A DNA stretch of 64,000 bases, from contig NZ_JNWV01000029.1 in NCBI RefSeq assembly GCF_000716535.1, forward strand, positions 62,001 to 126,000. Reading direction: 5' to 3'. Positions 18,801-29,701 of the stretch are shown here, one piece after another. Position 1 is the stretch's first letter, and the number at the start of each line of letters is the position of its first letter. Position numbers and translations under genes: made by a program. Source of the stretch: Streptomyces flaveolus (GTDB lineage Bacteria; Actinomycetota; Actinomycetes; Streptomycetales; Streptomycetaceae). The notes under the pieces were generated by a model, which worked only from the letters and a program-made list of their open reading frames with translations, did not search any database and was not told the DNA's origin.

Positions 18801-18819
18801 CGCCGCAGGAGCCGCCGCC

Positions 18820-19725
18820 ATGAGCACCCCGACCCTGGACAAGACCGACACCGCCCCGGCCCCCGCACCCGCGCCCCGGCTCCGCGTGCGCCGGCGCGGC
18901 GAGCGCGGCCCGGCCGGCGCCGCCCTGCTGCACGGCGGCCTCGTCGTGGCGAGCCTGATCGCCCTGGCCCCGGTGGCCTGGCTGTTCTACCTGTCCCTCG
19001 GCCCGGACAAGGAGGACTACCTCCACCCGGGCGGGATCGCGAGCAAGCTGACCTTCTCGAACTACAGCTTCGTGCTGGAGCACACCGGCTTCCTCGACTG
19101 GTTCAAGTCGACGATGATCGTGGCCCTCGGCACGACCCTCATCGGTGTCCTCGTCGCCGCCACCACCGGCTACGCGGTCTCCCGCATGCGCTTCCCCGGC
19201 TACAAGCAGCTCATGTGGGTCCTGCTGCTCACCCAGGCCTTCCCGATCGCCGTCCTGATCGTGCCGATGTACGAGATCTTCAGCGAACTCGGCCTCATCG
19301 ACACCTACTGGGCGCTGATCCTCGTCAACTGCACCACCGCCGTGCCGTACAGCGCCTGGCTGCTCAAGGGATACTTCGACACCATCCCCTTCGAGATCGA
19401 CGAGGCCGGACGCGTGGACGGACTCAGCCCCTTCGGCACCTTCTTCCGGCTCATCCTGCCGCTGGCCCGCCCGGGCCTGGCCGTGGCCGCGTTCTACAAC
19501 TTCATCACCGCCGTCGGCGAGGTCGCCTTCGCGACCACCTTCCTGCTGGACGACTCCAAGTACACCTTCGCCGTCGGCCTGCAGACCTTCGTCAGCGAGC
19601 ACGACGCCCAGTGGAACTACATGGCCGCCACCGCGGTGCTGATCGCGATACCCGTGACCGTGTTCTTCTACCTCGTGCAGAAGAACCTCGTCACCGGTCT
19701 CACCGCCGGCGGCACCAAGGGCTGA
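18820..19725 (+). CDS. malG: Maltose ABC transporter permease MalG
   Basis: A 301-residue permease with a Pro/Arg-rich cytoplasmic N-terminus, six helices, and the EAA loop as EIDEAGRVDGLSPFGTFFRLILPLARPG. The ATG at 18820 lies 8 bases after AGGAG and 19 bases after the malF stop. An in-frame ATG at 18781 inside malF would add 13 residues but has no good ribosome site. It is the last permease gene; a hairpin with a nested repeat follows before aglA. Confidence 0.93.
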   Translation: MSTPTLDKTDTAPAPAPAPRLRVRRRGERGPAGAALLHGGLVVASLIALAPVAWLFYLSLGPDKEDYLHPGGIASKLTFSNYSFVLEHTGFLDWFKSTMIVALGTTLIGVLVAATTGYAVSRMRFPGYKQLMWVLLLTQAFPIAVLIVPMYEIFSELGLIDTYWALILVNCTTAVPYSAWLLKGYFDTIPFEIDEAGRVDGLSPFGTFFRLILPLARPGLAVAAFYNFITAVGEVAFATTFLLDDSKYTFAVGLQTFVSEHDAQWNYMAATAVLIAIPVTVFFYLVQKNLVTGLTAGGTKG

Positions 19726-19740
19726 CGCCCGCACCGACCA

Positions 19741-19822
19741 GGCGGGCCGCGGTGCCTCCCCCAGCTCTCGGCTTCGCTCGACCCGGGGGGACCTCCAGAC
19801 CCCGCTGTCACCGCGGCCCGCC
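19741..19822 (+). terminator. Hairpin between malG and aglA with a nested repeat in its loop
   Basis: Arms GGCGGGCCGCGGTG (19741-19754) and CACCGCGGCCCGCC (19809-19822) are perfectly complementary over 14 bp. The 54-base loop is mostly a dispersed palindromic repeat. It probably began as an ordinary short-loop terminator or attenuator. Confidence 0.7.
19755..19796. repeat. Dispersed palindromic repeat, copy 1
   Basis: The segment begins CCTCCCCCAGCTCTCGGCTT, continues CGCTCGACCCG and ends GGGGGACCTCC. The core CTCGGCTTCGCTCG with C-rich and G-rich flanks recurs at 47452-47489. The two copies differ in the positions next to the core, but the C/G stems and GGGGGGACC end are kept, as expected of a small hairpin-forming mobile repeat. 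Confidence 0.7.
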
Positions 19823-19877
19823 TCGCCGCCGCACCCCACCGACTGCCCACATGCCCCAGTTACGTATCAAGGACGCC

Positions 19878-21560
19878 ATGAGCCAGCAGCAGCCTGCCGC
19901 ACCGGCCCGCCACTTTGCCGTCACCGTCGCCGACCGCCGCGACTGGTGGCGGGACGCGGTCATCTACCAGGTCTATCCGCGCAGCTTCGCCGACAGCAAC
20001 GGCGACGGCATGGGCGACCTGGAGGGCGTACGCTCCCGTCTGCCCTACCTGCGTGACCTCGGCGTCGACGCCGTGTGGCTCAGCCCCTTCTACGCCTCCC
20101 CGCAGGCCGACGCCGGCTACGACGTAGCCGACTACCGGGCCGTCGACCCCATGTTCGGCTCCCTGCTGGACGCCGACGCGCTCATCCGCGACGCCCACGA
20201 GCTGGGCCTGCGCATCATCGTGGACCTGGTCCCGAACCACTCCTCCGACCAGCACGAGTGGTTCAAGCGCGCCCTCGCCGAGGGGCCCGGCTCGCCGCTC
20301 CGCGAGCGCTACCACTTCCGCCCCGGCAAGGGAAAGAACGGCGAACTGCCGCCCAACGACTGGGAGTCCATCTTCGGCGGCCCGGCCTGGACCCGGGTGA
20401 CCGAGCCGGACGGCACCCCCGGCGAGTGGTACCTGCACCTCTTCGCCCCCGAGCAGCCCGACTTCAACTGGAACCACCCGGCCGTCGGCGACGAGTTCCG
20501 CTCCATCCTCCGCTTCTGGCTGGACATGGGCGTGGACGGCTTCCGCATCGACGTCGCCCACGGCCTGGTCAAGGCCGACGGCCTGCCCGACCTCGGCGCC
20601 CACGACCAGCTCAAGCTGCTGGGCAACGATGTCATGCCGTTCTTCGACCAGGACGGCGTGCACGAGATCTACCGCCAGTGGCGCAAGATCCTCGACGAGT
20701 ACGCGGGTGAGCGCATCTTCGTGGCCGAGGCGTGGACCCCGACCGTCGAGCGCACCGCCAACTACGTCCGCCCCGACGAGCTGCACCAGGCCTTCAACTT
20801 CCAGTACCTGGGCACGGAGTGGGACGCGGAGGAGCTGCGGACGGTCATCGACCGCACGCTGGAGGCCATGCGCCCGGTCGGCGCCCCCGCCACCTGGGTG
20901 CTGTCCAACCACGACGTCACCCGGCACGCGACCCGCTTCGCCAACCCGCCCGGCCTCGGCACCCAGATCCGCACCGCCGGGGACCGGGAGCTGGGCCTGC
21001 GCCGGGCCCGCGCGGCCACCCTGCTGATGCTCGCCCTGCCCGGCTCGGCGTACATCTACCAGGGCGAGGAACTGGGCCTCCCGGACGTCGTGGACCTGCC
21101 CGACGAGGTGCGCCAGGACCCGGCGTACTTCCGGGGCGCCGGCCAGGACGGCTTCCGCGACGGCTGCCGGGTCCCGATCCCGTGGACCCGTGAGGGCTCC
21201 TCCTACGGCTTCGGCACCGGCGGAAGCTGGCTCCCGCAGCCCGCCGACTGGGCCGAGCTGAGCGTGGCGGCGCAGACCGGTGTCCCCGGCTCCACGCTGG
21301 AGCTGTACCGGGCCGCGCTGCGCGCGCGCCGCGCCCACCCGGACCTCGGCGCGGGGGAGGCGGTGGAGTGGCTGCGGGCGCCCGAGGGCGTCCTGGCCTT
21401 CCGGCGCGGGGAGTTCGTGTGCGTCGCGAACACCACGGGCGAGTCGGTGACGACCCCGTCGTACGGCCGCGTCCTCCTCACCAGCGGTGAGGTGACCGAG
21501 GCGGACGGCGAGACGAAGGTGCCCGCCGACACCACGGTCTGGTGGACGACGACGGACTGA
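19878..21560 (+). CDS. aglA: Alpha-glucosidase (GH13), cytoplasmic
   Basis: A 560-residue GH13 enzyme with no signal peptide, so it should cleave imported maltodextrins inside the cell. Motifs: WWRDAVIYQVYPRSFADSNGDGMGDLEG at the start, VDLVPNHSSDQHEWF, nucleophile Asp in DGFRIDVAHG near residue 226, acid/base Glu in FVAEAWTP near 283, and the third acid in LSNHDVTRH near 345. ATG 19878 follows AAGGA. It belongs to the maltose operon downstream of malG; the MalEFG system feeds it. Confidence 0.93.
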   Translation: MSQQQPAAPARHFAVTVADRRDWWRDAVIYQVYPRSFADSNGDGMGDLEGVRSRLPYLRDLGVDAVWLSPFYASPQADAGYDVADYRAVDPMFGSLLDADALIRDAHELGLRIIVDLVPNHSSDQHEWFKRALAEGPGSPLRERYHFRPGKGKNGELPPNDWESIFGGPAWTRVTEPDGTPGEWYLHLFAPEQPDFNWNHPAVGDEFRSILRFWLDMGVDGFRIDVAHGLVKADGLPDLGAHDQLKLLGNDVMPFFDQDGVHEIYRQWRKILDEYAGERIFVAEAWTPTVERTANYVRPDELHQAFNFQYLGTEWDAEELRTVIDRTLEAMRPVGAPATWVLSNHDVTRHATRFANPPGLGTQIRTAGDRELGLRRARAATLLMLALPGSAYIYQGEELGLPDVVDLPDEVRQDPAYFRGAGQDGFRDGCRVPIPWTREGSSYGFGTGGSWLPQPADWAELSVAAQTGVPGSTLELYRAALRARRAHPDLGAGEAVEWLRAPEGVLAFRRGEFVCVANTTGESVTTPSYGRVLLTSGEVTEADGETKVPADTTVWWTTTD

Positions 21561-21621
21561 CAGCCGGACGCGGGGCCCGTCCTGAGGCCCCGTCTGAAAG
21601 TTCTGGCATCAAGTTCACAAC

Positions 21622-21648
21622 GGCCCGCTGCGCTTCGGCCAGCGGGCC
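21622..21648 (+). terminator. Terminator after aglA
   Basis: GGCCCGCTG and CAGCGGGCC form a 9-bp stem around a short CGCTTCGGC loop, followed by TTTAA. It lies about 60 bases after the aglA stop and isolates the amylase promoter. Confidence 0.7.
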
Positions 21649-21666
21649 TTTAACATCTGCGTCACC

Positions 21667-21693
21667 GCAAGCTTGCTGAAATATTTCAGCAAG
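21667..21693. promoter_or_regulatory. MalR-type operator at the amylase promoter
   Basis: A perfect 22-bp palindrome spans 21672-21693: CTTGCTGAAAT and its complement ATTTCAGCAAG. It overlaps a second palindrome, GCAAGCTTGC, at 21667-21676. The outer CTTGC/GCAAG arms equal the half-sites in the malR-malE region, so MalR repression of the amylase is expected. The ATG is 45 bases downstream. Confidence 0.75.
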
Positions 21694-21737
21694 CGCCTTC
21701 AGCGGTCCAGTTGCCTTCAACGTCGAAGGAACCCCAC

Positions 21738-23114
21738 ATGGCACGCAGAACCCTCCCCACGGCGGTCGCCCTCACAGCCGCCGCTCTGGTTGGCATGACC
21801 CCGACGGCCGCCGAGGCCTCCCCGCCCGGCACCAAGGACGTCACCGCCGTCCTCTTCGAGTGGAACTACGCCTCGGTGGCCAAGGAGTGCACCACCACCC
21901 TCGGCCCCGCCGGCTACGGATACGTCCAGGTCTCCCCGCCCGCCGAGCACATACAGGGGGCGCAGTGGTGGACGTCGTACCAGCCCGTGTCGTACAAGAT
22001 CGCGGGCCGCCTCGGTGACCGCACGGCGTTCCGGAACATGGTGAACACCTGTCACGCGGCCGGTGTGAAGGTCGTCGTCGACACCGTGATCAACCACATG
22101 TCGGCGGGCAGCGGCACCGGCACCGGCGGCTCGTCGTACACGAAGTACGACTACCCGGGCCTGTACTCGGTCTACGACTTCGACGACTGCACCTCCCAGG
22201 TGTCGAACTACTCCGACCGCTGGAACGTGCAGCACTGCGAACTCGTCGGCCTCGCCGACCTGGACACCGGCGAGGAGTACGTCCGCAAGACCATCGCCGG
22301 GTACATGAACGACCTGCTCGGCCTCGGTGTCGACGGCTTCCGCATCGACGCGGCCAAGCACATACCGGCCGGTGACCTGGCGAACATCAAGAGCCGCCTG
22401 ACCAACCCGTCCGCATACTGGAAGCAGGAGGTCATCTACGGCGCGGGCGAGGCGGTCCAGCCCTCCGAGTACACCGGCAACGGAGACGTCCAGGAGTTCC
22501 GCTACGCCTACGACCTCAAGCGCGTCTTCACCAGCGAGAAGCTGGCCTACCTCAACAACTACGGCGAGGGCTGGGGCTATCTGGGCAGCTCGGTCGCGGG
22601 CGTCTTCGTCGACAACCACGACACCGAGCGCAACGGCAGCACGCTGAACTACAAGAGCGGCGCCAACTACACCCTGGCCAACGTCTTCATGCTCGCCTGG
22701 CCGTACGGCGCACCGGACGTCAACTCGGGCTACGAGTGGTCGGACGCCGACGCCGGCCCGCCCAACGGCGGCCAGGTGAACGCCTGCTGGCAGGACGGCT
22801 GGAAGTGCCAGCACGCCTGGCCGGAGATCAAGTCCATGGTCGCCTTCCGCAACGCGACCCGCGGCCAGGCGGTCACCAACTGGTGGGACAACGGCAACAA
22901 CGCGATCGCGTTCGGCCGCGGCGGCAAGGGCTACGTGGCGATCAACCACGAGTCCTCGTCCCTGACCCGCACCTACCAGACGTCCCTCCCGGCCGGGACG
23001 TACTGCAACGTCCAGAACAACACCCCGGTGACCGTGAACTCCAGCGGACAGTTCACCGCCACCCTCGGCTCGAACACGGCCCTGGCGCTCTACGCCGGCA
23101 AGTCGAGCTGCTAG
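21738..23114 (+). CDS. aml: Secreted alpha-amylase (GH13)
   Basis: A 458-residue secreted endo-amylase. Signal peptide [18 protein letters not shown] with cleavage near AEA-SPPG. Actinobacterial/animal-type amylase motifs: [28 protein letters not shown], nucleophile in [14 protein letters not shown] near residue 203, Glu in IYGAGEAVQ near 238, and [11 protein letters not shown] near 293. The C-terminal all-beta domain is present, but there is no CBM20 starch-binding domain, so it is a short form. ATG 21738 follows GAAGGA. It starts starch breakdown whose products enter through MalEFG. Confidence 0.95.
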   Translation: MARRTLPTAVALTAAALVGMTPTAAEASPPGTKDVTAVLFEWNYASVAKECTTTLGPAGYGYVQVSPPAEHIQGAQWWTSYQPVSYKIAGRLGDRTAFRNMVNTCHAAGVKVVVDTVINHMSAGSGTGTGGSSYTKYDYPGLYSVYDFDDCTSQVSNYSDRWNVQHCELVGLADLDTGEEYVRKTIAGYMNDLLGLGVDGFRIDAAKHIPAGDLANIKSRLTNPSAYWKQEVIYGAGEAVQPSEYTGNGDVQEFRYAYDLKRVFTSEKLAYLNNYGEGWGYLGSSVAGVFVDNHDTERNGSTLNYKSGANYTLANVFMLAWPYGAPDVNSGYEWSDADAGPPNGGQVNACWQDGWKCQHAWPEIKSMVAFRNATRGQAVTNWWDNGNNAIAFGRGGKGYVAINHESSSLTRTYQTSLPAGTYCNVQNNTPVTVNSSGQFTATLGSNTALALYAGKSSC

Positions 23115-23132
23115 CACCCGCCTGACGGAGAG

Positions 23133-23158
23133 TGAAACCTCTTACGGGAGGTTTCACG
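23133..23158 (+). terminator. Terminator after the amylase gene
   Basis: GTGAAACCTC and GAGGTTTCAC form a perfect 10-bp stem with a 6-base loop, 18 bases after the stop. Just downstream CTTGC (23163) and GCAAG (about 23189) flank the pulA ribosome site and may be a weak MalR operator. Confidence 0.7.
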
Positions 23159-23204
23159 CCCCTTGCTGCAAACCCTCAGCCACCCTCGCAAGGAGTCATC
23201 CCCT

Positions 23205-26200
23205 GTGATACCGAGATGGCCGGCGCCCCGCAGGCGCCGCACCCCGTACCGCGGACGGGCCGCGGCCGTCACCGCCACAGCACTCGCCGCCGCGCTGCTC
23301 CAGCCACTGGCCGCCCACGCGGCCACCCCGCCCGCGCCCCCCTCGGACGCGAAGCTCGCCGCCGTACCGGCCCGGCACGACGACACCCGCGAGCAGTTCT
23401 ACTTCGTCATGCCGGACCGCTTCGCCAACGGGGACACCTCCAACGACAGGGGCGGCCTGACCGGCTCCCGCCTGTCCACCGGGTACGACCCCACCGACAA
23501 GGGCTTCTACCAGGGCGGCGACCTCAAGGGCCTGACGAAGCGGCTGGACTACATCAAGGGGCTCGGCACCACGGCCATCTGGCTGGCGCCGATCTTCAAG
23601 AACCGCCCGGTGCAGGGCACCGGCAGCAACGCCTCGGCCGGCTACCACGGTTACTGGATCACCGACTTCACCCAGGTCGACCCGCACTTCGGCACCAACG
23701 ACGACCTCAAGTCCCTCATCTCCAAGGCCCACGCCAAGGGAATGAAGGTCTTCTTCGACGTCATCACCAACCACACCGCCGACGTCGTGGACTACGAGCA
23801 GAAGTCCTACGACTACCTCTCCAAGGGCGCCTTCCCCTACCTGACGAAGGACGGCAAGCCCTTCGACGACGCCGACTACGCCGACGGCAGCCGGAAGTTC
23901 CCGGCCGTCTCCGGCGCCTCCTTCCCGTACACCCCGAGGGTCACGAGCGGGAGCAAGGTCCCGGCCTGGCTCAACGACCCGACGATGTACCACAACCGGG
24001 GCGACTCGACGTACGCCGGCGAGTCCACCACCTACGGCGACTTCTCCGGCCTGGACGACCTGTGGACCGAGCGTCCCGAGGTCGTCCACGGCATGGAGAG
24101 GATCTACGAGCGGTGGGTGCGGGACTTCGCCGTCGACGGCTTCCGCATCGACACCGTCAAGCACGTGAACATGGAGTTCTGGACCCAGTGGGCCACCGCG
24201 CTGGACCGGTACGCCGCCGAGCGCGGGCGGAAGAACTTCTTCATGTTCGGCGAGGTCTACTCCGCCGACACCGCCGTCACCTCCCCGTACGTCACCCAGG
24301 GCCGCCTGGACGCCACCCTCGACTTCCCCTTCCAGGACGCGGCCCGCGCCTACGCCTCCCAGGGCGGCAGCGCGCGGAAGCTCACGAGCGTCTTCGGTGA
24401 CGACTACAAGTACACGACCGACAAGGCCAACGCCTACGAACAGGTCACCTTCCTCGGCAACCACGACATGGGCCGCATCGGGTACTTCCTGAAGCAGGAC
24501 AACCCGAAGGCGACCGACGCCGAGATCCTGAAGAAGGACGGGCTCGCCAACGAGCTGATGTTCCTCAGCCGGGGCAACCCGGTCGTCTACTACGGCGACG
24601 AGCAGGGCTTCACCGGCTCCGGCGGCGACAAGGACGCCCGCCAGACCATGTTCGCCTCCAAGGTCGCCGACTACCTGGACGACGACGAGATCGGCACCGA
24701 CCGCACCCACGCGAGCGCCGCCTACGACACCAAGGCCCCGCTGTACCGGCGGATCGCCGCGCTCGCGGGGCTCCGCAAGGCCAATCCGGCCCTGACCGAC
24801 GGAGTGCAGACCGAGCGGTACGCGGCCGACGGGCCCGGTGTCTACGCCTTCACGCGCACCGACGCCCGGACGGGCAAGGAGTACGTCGTCGCCTTCAACA
24901 ACGCCGGCTCCGAGAAGACGGCGACCTTCGCGACCGGGTCCGCGGACATGTCGTACCGGGGCATCCACGGCGCCACCGGCACCGTGAGGACGGACGGCGA
25001 CAAGAAGCTCACCGTCACCGTCCCGGCCGGTTCCGCCGTCGTCTACGCGGCGACCGGGAAGCTCGCCGCCCCCGCCGACAAGCCGTCCCTCACCCTGAAG
25101 GCCCCCGCACCCGGCGCCACCGGCACTGTGGAGCTGAGCGCGGACGTCACCGGCGGACAGCTCGACCGCGTCGTCTTCGCCGCCCAGGTCGGCAACGGCA
25201 CGTGGAAGACGCTCGGCTCCGCCGACCACGCCCCCTACAAGGTCACCCAGACCCTCGCCAGGGACGTGCCCGCCGGCACCGCCCTGCGCTACAAGGCCGT
25301 CGTCATCGACTCGGCCGGGCGCACCGCGAGCGCCACGGCGAGCAGCACCACCGGCACCCCGCCCGCGCCCGAGGTCCCCACGGCCTCCTCCCGGGACTAC
25401 GCCATCGTCCACTACAAGCGCACGGACGGGGACTACGCCGACTGGGGCCTGTACGCCTGGGGCGACCTCGCCGACGGCGAGGCCACGAACTGGCCGGCCA
25501 GCCACCCCTTCGTGGGCCGGGACGCCTACGGCGCCTTCGCCTACGTCAAGCTCAAGCCCGGCGCCTCGAACGTCGGCTTCCTGGTCATCGACAAGGGCGG
25601 CGACAAGGACGTCTCCGCCGACCGGTCCATCGACGTCACCAGGACGGGTGAGGTCTGGATCGAGCAGGGCAAGGCCGAGGTACGGACCGAACGGCCCGAC
25701 TATCCCGCCCAGGACAAGGCCAAGGCGGTCCTGCACTACCACCGCGCCGACGGGAACTACGACGGCTGGGGCCTGCACGTCTGGACGGGCGCCGCGCACC
25801 CCACCGACTGGTCGGACCCGCTGGAGCCGGTGAAGACTGATGCCTATGGCGCGGTCTTCGAGGTGCCGCTCACCGAGGGTGCCACCAGCCTCAGCTACAT
25901 CATCCACAAGGGCGACGAGAAGGATCTCCCGGCCGACCAGTCCCTGGACCTCAAGGCAGCCGGCAACGAGGTGTGGCTGTTGAACGGCCAGGAGCAGTAC
26001 CTGCTGCCCCAGCCGGCCGGCAGTGCCGCCGCGCTGGACCCGACCACCGCCAAGGCGGTCTGGATCGACCGGAACACCCTCGCCTGGAACGGCGTCGACG
26101 GCGCCGCCTCCACCCAGCTGCTGTACTCCCGGGACGGCTCGATCACCGTCGAGGACGGGACGCTGACCAGTGACGACGAGCGCTGGATCCGGCTGGAGAA

Positions 26201-28604
26201 GACGGCGCTGACCGACGCGCAGAAGGCGAAGTTCCCGCACCTGAAGGACTACACCGCCTGGTCCGTCGACCCGCGTGACCGGGACCGGGTCCGTGCGGCG
26301 GTCAAGGGCCAGCTCGTGGCCTCGCAGCGCGCCGCCAACGGTGCCGTGCTGGCCGCGACCGGCGTGCAGATCGCCGGTGTGCTGGACGACCTCTACCCCG
26401 GTGCCACCAAGGCGAAGCTCGGCCCGGTCTTCCACGACGGCCGGCCCACGCTCTCCGTCTGGGCGCCGACGGCCCAGTCCGTGCGGCTGGACCTGGACGG
26501 CAGGACCGTGCCGATGCACCGGAACGACACCACCGGCGTCTGGTCCGTCACCGGCCCCGCCTCCTGGAAGGGCAAGCCCTACCGGTACGTCGTCAAGGTG
26601 TGGGCGCCCAGCGTCCGCAAGCTGGTCACCAACAAGGTCACCGACCCGTACTCGGTCGCGCTCACCGCGAACTCCGAGCGCAGCCTCGTCGTGGACCTGA
26701 ACGACCCGTCCCTCGCCCCGGCCGGCTGGTCGGCGCTGCGCAAGCCCAAGGCCGTACCGCTGAAGGACGCGCAGATCCAGGAGCTGCACATCCGGGACTT
26801 CTCCGTCGAGGACCGCACCGCGAAGCACCCGGGCACCTACCTGGCCTTCACCGACAAGGACAGCGACGGCTCCAGGCACCTGCGGGCGCTGGCCGGGGCC
26901 GGGACGTCGTACGTGCACCTGCTGCCCGCGTTCGACATCGCCACCATCCCCGAGCGGAAGGCCGACCAGGCGAGGCCGGACTGCGACCTGGCCTCCTACC
27001 CGGCCGACTCCGACCGGCAGCAGGAGTGCGTGGCGAAGACCGCCGCCAAGGACGCCTACAACTGGGGTTACGACCCGTACCACTACACGGTCCCCGAGGG
27101 CTCGTACGCCACCGACCCGGACGGCACGGCCCGTACCGTCCAGTTCCGCGAGATGGTGCAGGCGCTCAACCAGGACGGGCTCAGGGTCGTCATGGACGTC
27201 GTCTACAACCACACGGCGGCCGCCGGTCAGGCGGACACCAGCGTCCTGGACAGGATCGTTCCCGGCTACTACCAGCGGCTCCTCGCCGACGGCTCGGTGG
27301 CCAACAGCACCTGCTGCGCCAACACCGCGCCGGAGAACGCGATGATGGGCAAGCTGGTGGTGGACTCGATCGTCACCTGGGCCAGGCAGTACAAGGTCGA
27401 CGGGTTCCGCTTCGACCTCATGGGCCACCACCCGAAGGCCAACATCCTGGCCGTCCGCAAGGCCCTGGACGCGCTGACCCCACAGAAGGACGGCGTCGAC
27501 GGCAAGAAGATCATCCTGTACGGGGAGGGCTGGAACTTCGGCGAGGTCGCGAACGACGCCCGGTTCGTGCAGGCCACGCAGGCGAACATGGCCGGCACCG
27601 GCATCGCCACCTTCTCCGACCGCGCCCGTGACGCGGTGCGCGGCGGCGGCCCCTTCGACGAGGACCCCGGCGTCCAGGGCTTCGCGTCCGGGCTCTACAC
27701 CGACCCCAACGCGTCCACGGCCAACGGCACGACGCAGGAGCAGAAGGCACGCCTGCTGCACTACCAGGACCTGATCAAGGTCGGCCTGACCGGCAACCTG
27801 GCCGGGTACCGGTTCACGGACACCGACGGCAAGGAGGTGACCGGCGCCGGGGTCGACTACAACGGCGCGCCCGCCGGGTACGCGGACGCCCCCGGCGACG
27901 CCCTCGCCTATGTGGACGCGCACGACAACGAGTCCCTGTTCGACGCGCTGACCTACAAGCTGCCGAAGGACACCTCCGCGTCCGACCGGGCCCGGATGCA
28001 GGTCCTCGCGATGGCCACGGCCGCCCTCTCCCAGGGCCCGGCGCTCTCCCAGGCGGGTACCGACCTGCTGCGCTCGAAGTCCCTGGACCGCAACTCCTTC
28101 GACAGCGGCGACTGGTTCAACGCCATCCACTGGAACTGCGCCGACGGCAACGGCTTCGGCCGCGGGCTGCCCCCGGCCGCCGACAACCAGTCCAAGTGGG
28201 ACCACGCCAAGCCGCTGCTGAGCGCGGTGAAGGTCGGCTGCGAGCAGATCACCGGCGCCTCGGCCGCCTACCGGGACCTGCTGAGGATCCGCACGACCGA
28301 GGGGGCGTTCTCGCTCGGTACGGCCGCGCGGGTGCAGGAGCAACTGTCGTTCCCGCTCTCCGGGAAGGACGAGACGCCGGGCGTGATCACCATGCGCCTC
28401 GGTGACCTGGTCGTCGTCTTCAACGCCACCCCGCAGCGGCAGGAGCAGAAGATCGGCGCCCTCGCCGGGACGCCGTACCGGCTGCACCCGGTGCAGGCGG
28501 CGGGCGCCGACGAGGTGGTGAAGACCGCCGCCTACGCGGCCGGCTCGGGCACGTTCACCGTGCCCGCGCGGACCGTCGCGGTGTTCACCCGCGCGGGGAA
28601 CTAG
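23205..28604 (+). CDS. pulA: Secreted two-domain amylopullulanase
   Basis: A 1,799-residue exported enzyme with two GH13 catalytic units. Signal peptide ends near AAHAATPP. Unit 1 (about 60-610): [15 protein letters not shown], nucleophile in [10 protein letters not shown] (near 315), Glu in FMFGEVYS (350), GNHDMGR (419); alpha-amylase/dextrinase-like. Then an Ig-like segment and two CBM41 starch modules (about 730-825 and 845-940; [19 protein letters not shown] and [19 protein letters not shown]), a CBM48-like domain ([17 protein letters not shown]), and unit 2 (about 1190-1700), a type I pullulanase with [21 protein letters not shown] (1403), YGEGWNFG (1441) and [10 protein letters not shown] (1573). 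GTG 23205 follows AAGGAG. It attacks both alpha-1,4 and alpha-1,6 bonds. Confidence 0.93.
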   Translation: MIPRWPAPRRRRTPYRGRAAAVTATALAAALLQPLAAHAATPPAPPSDAKLAAVPARHDDTREQFYFVMPDRFANGDTSNDRGGLTGSRLSTGYDPTDKGFYQGGDLKGLTKRLDYIKGLGTTAIWLAPIFKNRPVQGTGSNASAGYHGYWITDFTQVDPHFGTNDDLKSLISKAHAKGMKVFFDVITNHTADVVDYEQKSYDYLSKGAFPYLTKDGKPFDDADYADGSRKFPAVSGASFPYTPRVTSGSKVPAWLNDPTMYHNRGDSTYAGESTTYGDFSGLDDLWTERPEVVHGMERIYERWVRDFAVDGFRIDTVKHVNMEFWTQWATALDRYAAERGRKNFFMFGEVYSADTAVTSPYVTQGRLDATLDFPFQDAARAYASQGGSARKLTSVFGDDYKYTTDKANAYEQVTFLGNHDMGRIGYFLKQDNPKATDAEILKKDGLANELMFLSRGNPVVYYGDEQGFTGSGGDKDARQTMFASKVADYLDDDEIGTDRTHASAAYDTKAPLYRRIAALAGLRKANPALTDGVQTERYAADGPGVYAFTRTDARTGKEYVVAFNNAGSEKTATFATGSADMSYRGIHGATGTVRTDGDKKLTVTVPAGSAVVYAATGKLAAPADKPSLTLKAPAPGATGTVELSADVTGGQLDRVVFAAQVGNGTWKTLGSADHAPYKVTQTLARDVPAGTALRYKAVVIDSAGRTASATASSTTGTPPAPEVPTASSRDYAIVHYKRTDGDYADWGLYAWGDLADGEATNWPASHPFVGRDAYGAFAYVKLKPGASNVGFLVIDKGGDKDVSADRSIDVTRTGEVWIEQGKAEVRTERPDYPAQDKAKAVLHYHRADGNYDGWGLHVWTGAAHPTDWSDPLEPVKTDAYGAVFEVPLTEGATSLSYIIHKGDEKDLPADQSLDLKAAGNEVWLLNGQEQYLLPQPAGSAAALDPTTAKAVWIDRNTLAWNGVDGAASTQLLYSRDGSITVEDGTLTSDDERWIRLEKTALTDAQKAKFPHLKDYTAWSVDPRDRDRVRAAVKGQLVASQRAANGAVLAATGVQIAGVLDDLYPGATKAKLGPVFHDGRPTLSVWAPTAQSVRLDLDGRTVPMHRNDTTGVWSVTGPASWKGKPYRYVVKVWAPSVRKLVTNKVTDPYSVALTANSERSLVVDLNDPSLAPAGWSALRKPKAVPLKDAQIQELHIRDFSVEDRTAKHPGTYLAFTDKDSDGSRHLRALAGAGTSYVHLLPAFDIATIPERKADQARPDCDLASYPADSDRQQECVAKTAAKDAYNWGYDPYHYTVPEGSYATDPDGTARTVQFREMVQALNQDGLRVVMDVVYNHTAAAGQADTSVLDRIVPGYYQRLLADGSVANSTCCANTAPENAMMGKLVVDSIVTWARQYKVDGFRFDLMGHHPKANILAVRKALDALTPQKDGVDGKKIILYGEGWNFGEVANDARFVQATQANMAGTGIATFSDRARDAVRGGGPFDEDPGVQGFASGLYTDPNASTANGTTQEQKARLLHYQDLIKVGLTGNLAGYRFTDTDGKEVTGAGVDYNGAPAGYADAPGDALAYVDAHDNESLFDALTYKLPKDTSASDRARMQVLAMATAALSQGPALSQAGTDLLRSKSLDRNSFDSGDWFNAIHWNCADGNGFGRGLPPAADNQSKWDHAKPLLSAVKVGCEQITGASAAYRDLLRIRTTEGAFSLGTAARVQEQLSFPLSGKDETPGVITMRLGDLVVVFNATPQRQEQKIGALAGTPYRLHPVQAAGADEVVKTAAYAAGSGTFTVPARTVAVFTRAGN

Positions 28605-28636
28605 GGTGAGGCCGTTGCCGTAGAACAGGAGTGCGC

Positions 28637-28999
28637 ATGCCGCAGATCACCATCGACTACTCCGACACCATGGAGAACGCCTTCGACCGTGCGGGTTTCG
28701 CCCGGGCGCTGCACGAGGCGACCGTGGAGATCGCGGCGGCGAAGCCGGAGGCCTGCAAGACGCAGTTCCGGCCGAGCGCGTACACGGTGTTCGGGTACGA
28801 GGACCCCGAGGCGCGCGGGCACGCCGTCGTGCACGTGACGATCGGGCTCCTCGCCGGACGCGGTGACGAGACGAAGGCGAAGCTGACGGAGACGGTGCTG
28901 GAGCTGCTCCGCGAGCACGTGGCGGACGCGGCGTTCACCCTGCACGCCTCCGTCGAGATCCGCGACCTCGACCCGTCGTACCGGAAGTTCGACCGGTAG
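28637..28999 (+). CDS. 5-carboxymethyl-2-hydroxymuconate isomerase-like tautomerase
   Basis: A 120-residue small protein beginning MPQITIDYSDTM. After Met removal the N-terminal proline is the catalytic base of the CHMI/4-OT tautomerase superfamily. VFGYEDPEARGHAVVHVTIGLLAGR and the C-terminal SVEIRDLDPSYRKFDR fit the HpaF/CHMI branch, which acts in homoprotocatechuate degradation. No other pathway gene is nearby, so the substrate is uncertain. ATG 28637 has AGGA 7 bases upstream; a GTG at 28631 abuts it and is rejected. It ends one base before the convergent TetR gene stop. Confidence 0.85.
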   Translation: MPQITIDYSDTMENAFDRAGFARALHEATVEIAAAKPEACKTQFRPSAYTVFGYEDPEARGHAVVHVTIGLLAGRGDETKAKLTETVLELLREHVADAAFTLHASVEIRDLDPSYRKFDR

Positions 29000-29000
29000 G

Positions 29001-29690
29001 TCAGGGCGCCAGGGACAGCAGCCGGCCGACCAGCTCCGCGAAGGGGCCGTCGGCCGGCTCGCCCTTCACCATCGTGCGGAGCAGGACGGCCAGGTCCTCG
29101 TCGTAGGCGGCGCTGACGGCGGCCAGCGCGGCGAAGTCGTGCACGAGCTGCCTCTCCAGCTCGGCGCGCGGGATGCGCCGGCCGTCCAGCCAGATCAGGG
29201 CCGTGGACTCGGCGAGCGAGATCCAGGAGCGGACGACCAGCTCCAGGCGCGGAGAGGCTTCGGCCACGCCCAGATGCGACAGGATCTGGTCGTACGCGGC
29301 CTGCCGGACGGAGTCGACGAGCGCGTTGGTCGTCGTGGAGCCGACGGCCGGGCCGCCGCGCATCAGGGCCGAGAAACCGGGGCCGTGCTCGTCCACGAAG
29401 TCGAAGAAGCGGCCCATCACCCGCAGCAGCCGGGCGCCCAGCGGGCCCTCGTGCGGCTCGGCGAAACGGCTCGCGAGATCCGCCGACGCACGCTTCAACG
29501 CGGCCTCGTACAGGCTGAGTTTGCCCGGGAAGTAGTGGTAGACGAGTGGCCGTGAGATGCCCGCCGCCGAAGCTATCTCGTCGATGGAGACCTCGTCGGG
29601 CGAGCGTCGGCTGAACAGGTCGAGGGCGACGCCGATCAGCTGCTGCCGTCGCTCCTCGACACCCATCCTGCGGCGAACCCCGGTACTCAT
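29001..29690 (-). CDS. TetR-family transcriptional regulator
   Basis: A 229-residue regulator with the N-terminal TetR helix-turn-helix VEERRQQLIGVALDLF, then DEVSIDEIASAAGISRPLVYHYFPGKLSLYEAAL, and a helical ligand-binding domain with a C-terminal TetR_C-like pattern. It lies 36 bases downstream of, and on the same strand as, the reductase gene. A palindrome ACCGATCGGT directly upstream may be its operator. Ligand unknown. Confidence 0.88.
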   Translation of the reverse strand: MSTGVRRRMGVEERRQQLIGVALDLFSRRSPDEVSIDEIASAAGISRPLVYHYFPGKLSLYEAALKRASADLASRFAEPHEGPLGARLLRVMGRFFDFVDEHGPGFSALMRGGPAVGSTTTNALVDSVRQAAYDQILSHLGVAEASPRLELVVRSWISLAESTALIWLDGRRIPRAELERQLVHDFAALAAVSAAYDEDLAVLLRTMVKGEPADGPFAELVGRLLSLAP

Positions 29691-29701
29691 ACGAACACTT
29701 T

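Noticed and set aside
23196..28487. A 1,763-codon antisense open frame opposite the amylopullulanase gene
   Set aside because: It mirrors the GC-rich third-position pattern of the sense gene, has only Val/Gly/Arg-rich low-information sequence and no family motif; the sense frame has all GH13 and CBM41 motifs.
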